Assembly: GCA_025923975.1 (NCBI GenBank)
Contig: JAICEV010000137.1
Coordinates: 1-8,358, forward strand
Reading direction: 5' to 3'
Length of the DNA: 8,358 bases
Origin: Propionibacteriaceae bacterium
GTDB lineage: Bacteria > Actinomycetota > Actinomycetes > Propionibacteriales > Propionibacteriaceae
The notes beneath the pieces were generated by a model. That model did not search any database and was not told the origin of the DNA. It saw nothing but the letters and a program-made list of their open reading frames with translations. The translations under genes and the position numbers were made by a program. Shown in pieces: positions 5,673 to 8,358 of this stretch; within the stretch, counting starts at the first letter, position 1; every line of letters starts with the position of its first letter.

Positions 5673-6773
5673 ATGTCGCAGCAAGCCATCCCCGCCGTAC
5701 TGCGGGCCGGCATCATCGGGACCGGCTTGATGGGCGGCGTACATGCTGCCGCCGTACGTGCCTCCGGCTACGTGATCAGCAGGGTGGCCGGGTCCACACC
5801 CGCAGCGGGCGCCGAGGCGGCTGCAAAGCTCGGCGGCCGTCGCGCGGCGGCATCGGCGACGGAACTCATCGCCAGCACGGACGTCGACGTGGTCCACGTC
5901 TGTACGCCCAACGCCACTCACGCCGAGCTTGCCGCAGCTGCCCTGGCGGCCGGAAAGGCCGTCATCTGCGAGAAGCCTCTGGCGACCAGCACGGGCGAGA
6001 CTGCGTCGCTGGTCCAAGCGGCGGCCCGTTCCGGGCGGCTGGCTGCTGTTCCCTTCGTGTACCGCTTCTATCCGACCGTAAGGGAGGCACGGGCGCGCAT
6101 CGCTTCAGGCGAGGCCGGTGACCTCTGGCTGTTGCACGGCTCGTACCTTCAGGACTGGCTGGCGGGCAGTACAGCGACGAACTGGCGAGTCGATCCTGCG
6201 CAAGGTGGCCTGTCCCGGGCGTTCGGCGACATCGGTGTGCACTGGTGCGACCTGATGGAGTTCGTGACGGGCCACCGGATTCTCCGCCTCGTCGCCAGCA
6301 CGGCAAACGCGTATCCGGAGCGGGACGGGGAGCCGGCTCGCACCGAGGACGGAGCGGTGGTGCTGTTCGAGACCGACCGAGGTGCCACCGGGTCCCTTGT
6401 CGTCAGCCAGGTGACACCAGGACGGAAGAACCGCCTCTGGTTCTCCTTTGACGGCACCCAAGCGAGCTATTCGTTCGATCAAGAGCAGCCCGACACACTT
6501 TGGGTCGGCGGCACGGCCAACAACCGGAGCGTCTTTCGCGGTCCCGACACGTTAACCGCTGGTGACAGCCGCCGGCTGGCGCGACTCCCCGCCGGCCATC
6601 CCCAGGGTTACCAGGACAGTTTCACGGCCTTCGTCTCCGACGCGTACGCCGTCGCGGCCGGCGAGGAACGAGACGGGGTCCCGACATTCGCCGATGGTCA
6701 CCGCGCTGCCGTTCTGACCGCGGCGGTGATCGACTCGGCCAAGATCAACAGTTGGGTGGAGGTGCCCGTATGA
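5673..6773 (+). CDS. Gfo/Idh/MocA family NAD(P)-dependent oxidoreductase
   Basis: Cytoplasmic sugar or cyclitol dehydrogenase/reductase, 366 residues, the usual length for the family. The Rossmann domain begins RAGIIGTGLMG, with dinucleotide motif GTGLMG at 16-21. The CEKPLAT motif (99-105) supplies catalytic Lys101. The second domain carries the catalytic segment GDIGVHWCDL (185-194) with Asp186, His190 and Asp193. SYLQDWLAG and NWRVDPAQGG (157-179) are shared with actinobacterial sugar dehydrogenases of this family. No secretion signal is seen. The gene starts three bases after the permease stop; its binding site is weak, with only AAGAAG at 5661-5666 in the permease's final Lys codons, so translation may depend on coupling. 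It could oxidise the imported substrate or reduce a keto-sugar made by the GMC enzyme; sequence does not decide. Confidence 0.9.
   Translation: MSQQAIPAVLRAGIIGTGLMGGVHAAAVRASGYVISRVAGSTPAAGAEAAAKLGGRRAAASATELIASTDVDVVHVCTPNATHAELAAAALAAGKAVICEKPLATSTGETASLVQAAARSGRLAAVPFVYRFYPTVREARARIASGEAGDLWLLHGSYLQDWLAGSTATNWRVDPAQGGLSRAFGDIGVHWCDLMEFVTGHRILRLVASTANAYPERDGEPARTEDGAVVLFETDRGATGSLVVSQVTPGRKNRLWFSFDGTQASYSFDQEQPDTLWVGGTANNRSVFRGPDTLTAGDSRRLARLPAGHPQGYQDSFTAFVSDAYAVAAGEERDGVPTFADGHRAAVLTAAVIDSAKINSWVEVPV
6758..6762 (+). promoter_or_regulatory. Ribosome binding site deciding the small-subunit start
   Basis: GGAGG lies seven bases before the ATG at 6770, in the last codons of the preceding gene. 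It selects 6770 over an in-frame TTG at 6752, which lies upstream of this site. Confidence 0.75.
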
Positions 6774-7453
6774 CAAGCCAGCAACCTGACATGGCGACCG
6801 CGAGCAGGTTCTTCGATGATCACCAACGCGCCACCATCGAGGCCGCCATGGCGCGCATCATCCCCACCGACGACACACCGGGAGCAACAGAGGCCGGGAC
6901 GATCGACTTCCTCGACCACTACCTCTCCGGGATTGGCTACATCTACGCCAAACCTGATGGCAGCGGCTTTGAGCAACTGTCAGGCAAACGAGCGGATGCA
7001 TGGCGACAGCGTGTTGACGCTGTGCGTGAACGTTACGTCTCAGGGGTCCGCGATCTCGACGAGCGAGCGCGCCAGGTGCACGACGCTGACTTCGTTGATC
7101 TTGCACCCGAGCAGCAGGACGAGATACTGCGGGATGTGGAGCAGCCATCCCGCACCCAGGAGGCCGACCTGGAACGCGCTCGGACCACCCTCTATGGCGC
7201 ACCGGTCGAACCCGCTCTGCAGCAGACCAGCACGGAAGTTGATCTTGGTTTCGTGCCACTGCTAGCCCTGCATACCCGGCAGGGCTTCTACGCCGACCCC
7301 ATCTATGGCGGCAATCGCAATCGAGTCGGCTGGGATGTGATCGGCTTTCCAGGGCCTGCCTCCCTCGCTGAGGTGCACAGCGGCCGCTACAGCACCCTGG
7401 ACTACTTCGCAGACGATCGGGAGCACCCAATCACTAAGGAGGAGGCATCGTGA
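6770..7453 (+). CDS. Gluconate 2-dehydrogenase subunit 3-like small subunit of a GMC dehydrogenase
   Basis: Protein of 227 residues matching the Gluconate_2-dh3 family, the small subunit that stabilises or helps mature GMC-type flavin sugar dehydrogenases (gluconate, fructose and glucoside-3-dehydrogenase complexes). The diagnostic parts are AMARIIPTDDTPGATEAGTI (26-45) with FLDHYL, and the C-terminal GFYADPIYGGNRNRVGWDVI (172-191) followed by GFPGP. Known relatives often carry a twin-arginine signal at the N-terminus and export the complex. None is present here: residues 1-20 are polar with no RR motif or hydrophobic core, so the complex is probably cytoplasmic. The gene overlaps the preceding oxidoreductase by four bases (ATGA, 6770-6773) and the GMC gene after it by four (GTGA, 7450-7453). 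This indicates tight translational coupling and a stoichiometric pair with the GMC protein. Confidence 0.88.
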   Translation: MTSQQPDMATASRFFDDHQRATIEAAMARIIPTDDTPGATEAGTIDFLDHYLSGIGYIYAKPDGSGFEQLSGKRADAWRQRVDAVRERYVSGVRDLDERARQVHDADFVDLAPEQQDEILRDVEQPSRTQEADLERARTTLYGAPVEPALQQTSTEVDLGFVPLLALHTRQGFYADPIYGGNRNRVGWDVIGFPGPASLAEVHSGRYSTLDYFADDREHPITKEEAS

Positions 7454-8358
7454 CTAACGGAACGAAGCCCGACCGGGCCGACGTCTGCATCATCGGGGCC
7501 GGGGCGTCCGGCGCAGCCGCCGCCAAGGTCCTCACCGAGCGCGGGATGCGCGTTGTCATGTTGGAGCGTGGCCCGTGGCGTACCCGCGAAACCTTCGGTG
7601 GCGACGAACTCGCCAACATCAACCGCTACAACCTCTGGCCGGACCCGCTGCTGAACCCGCGCACGGTTCGGGACGAGGTGGGGGGCGAGTTCCGTACCGA
7701 GCTGTTCTGCCCCGTGCCGCAGATGGTCGGTGGCGGAACCGTCCACTGGCAAGGCTGGCTGCCGCGGTTCACTGAAGAGGACTTTAAGCTGCACAGCGTC
7801 GTCGGCGACGTGCCGGGAACGACGCTTGTCGACTGGCCCATCACTTATGACGATCTTGAGGCGTACTACACCCAGATCGAGTGGGCGTTCGGTGTGTCGG
7901 GGCGGGCGGGCGCGAACCGCTACGAATCCTGGCGTAGCAAGGACTACCCATGCCCCCCGCTGCCCCAATCGAGGTATGCACAGAAGTTCCATCAAGGCTG
8001 CGCCGAGCTCGGCTACAACTCATTCCCTACTCCACAAGCCGCACTGTCCCGGCCTTTCAACGGCCGGCCGGCTACGGTGATCAGCGCTTTCGCCCAGCAA
8101 CACGGCGACCCGACCGGAACCCGGTCCAGCGCGCTCAATGTGTTCGTGCCCAATGCGGTGGCGACTGGTCGGCTTGACCTGCGGCCCAACGCCTACGTGT
8201 CTGAGATCACCGTAGACGAACGGGGTCGGGCGAAGGGCGCGGTGTACGCAGACGAGGACGGCATGACCTACGAGCAGGAGGCAAATGTCTTCGTCCTTGC
8301 CTGTGGGGCGGTTGAAACCGCCAGGCTGCTGCTGCTCTCGAAGAGTTCCCGCTTCCCG
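7450..8358 (+). CDS. GMC-family FAD-dependent oxidoreductase, catalytic subunit (3' end beyond window)
   Basis: The first 303 residues of a flavin-dependent sugar/alcohol dehydrogenase, open to the right edge; the family is usually about 500-570 residues. The start is GTG at 7450, with GGAGG eight to twelve bases before it. The FAD-binding Rossmann segment is DVCIIGAGASGAAAAKVL (11-28) with GAGASG at 16-21, and LERGP holds the ribose-binding Glu39. The second FAD-contact motif is MVGGGTVHWQGWLPRF (92-107). LACGAVETARLLLLS (283-297) is the typical GMC segment near the domain return. The catalytic His/Asn pair lies in the missing C-terminal half. The region where FAD glucose- and fructose-dehydrogenases have a Cys-rich iron-sulfur loop reads FNGRPATVISAFAQQHGDPT (203-222) and has no cysteine. 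With the small subunit it probably oxidises a sugar-ring hydroxyl, perhaps at C3. The electron acceptor is unknown. Confidence 0.9.
   Translation, partial: MTNGTKPDRADVCIIGAGASGAAAAKVLTERGMRVVMLERGPWRTRETFGGDELANINRYNLWPDPLLNPRTVRDEVGGEFRTELFCPVPQMVGGGTVHWQGWLPRFTEEDFKLHSVVGDVPGTTLVDWPITYDDLEAYYTQIEWAFGVSGRAGANRYESWRSKDYPCPPLPQSRYAQKFHQGCAELGYNSFPTPQAALSRPFNGRPATVISAFAQQHGDPTGTRSSALNVFVPNAVATGRLDLRPNAYVSEITVDERGRAKGAVYADEDGMTYEQEANVFVLACGAVETARLLLLSKSSRFP

Noticed and set aside
5154..6017. Long open frame on the minus strand across the permease and oxidoreductase
   Set aside because: It spans the boundary of two clear plus-strand genes and its translation is low-complexity Gly/Asp/Arg-rich with no family.
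6752..6769. TTG at 6752 as start of the small subunit
   Set aside because: GGAGG lies downstream of it and is well spaced for the ATG at 6770, which gives the usual four-base overlap.
1..8358. CRISPR array, tRNA, rRNA or riboswitch
   Set aside because: No regularly spaced repeats, cloverleaf or known aptamer core could be recognised on either strand by reading.

Overview
The window is GC-rich DNA with actinobacterial traits. GTG and TTG starts are frequent, genes are packed end to end, there is a lipobox lipoprotein, and the left end holds a fragment of a MobF-type conjugative relaxase of the kind found on actinobacterial plasmids and integrative elements. The genus cannot be named from sequence alone.

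Layout. (1) Positions 1-686, minus strand: a broken TrwC/TraI-like (MobF) relaxase gene. It lacks its N-terminus, carries one frameshift in a G run, and runs off the left edge. (2) Positions 687-1084: about 400 bases without a recognisable gene, holding a possible 21-codon reading frame whose ribosome binding site lies in a hairpin, a 17-bp dyad and a weak promoter-like pair. (3) Positions 1085 to the right edge, plus strand: one tightly packed operon. Its genes are a xylose-isomerase-like TIM-barrel protein, a lipoprotein sugar-binding protein, a double-NBD sugar ABC ATPase, a RbsC-like permease, a Gfo/Idh/MocA oxidoreductase, a gluconate 2-dehydrogenase subunit 3-like small subunit, and a GMC-family flavoprotein cut by the window end.

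How the genes fit together (inference). The transporter (CUT2/ribose type) brings in a sugar, glycoside or cyclitol. The GMC protein and its small-subunit partner probably oxidise a ring hydroxyl to a keto group. The TIM-barrel protein could then eliminate, hydrate or isomerise the keto-sugar, and the Gfo/Idh/MocA enzyme could carry out an NAD(P)-linked oxidation or reduction at the same carbon. This combination resembles pathways that work through 3-keto-sugars, such as levoglucosan and C-/O-glycoside catabolism. The substrate is unknown. No glycosidase, sugar kinase or transcriptional regulator is present in the window. The relaxase debris suggests that the operon sits in, or next to, a decayed mobile element.
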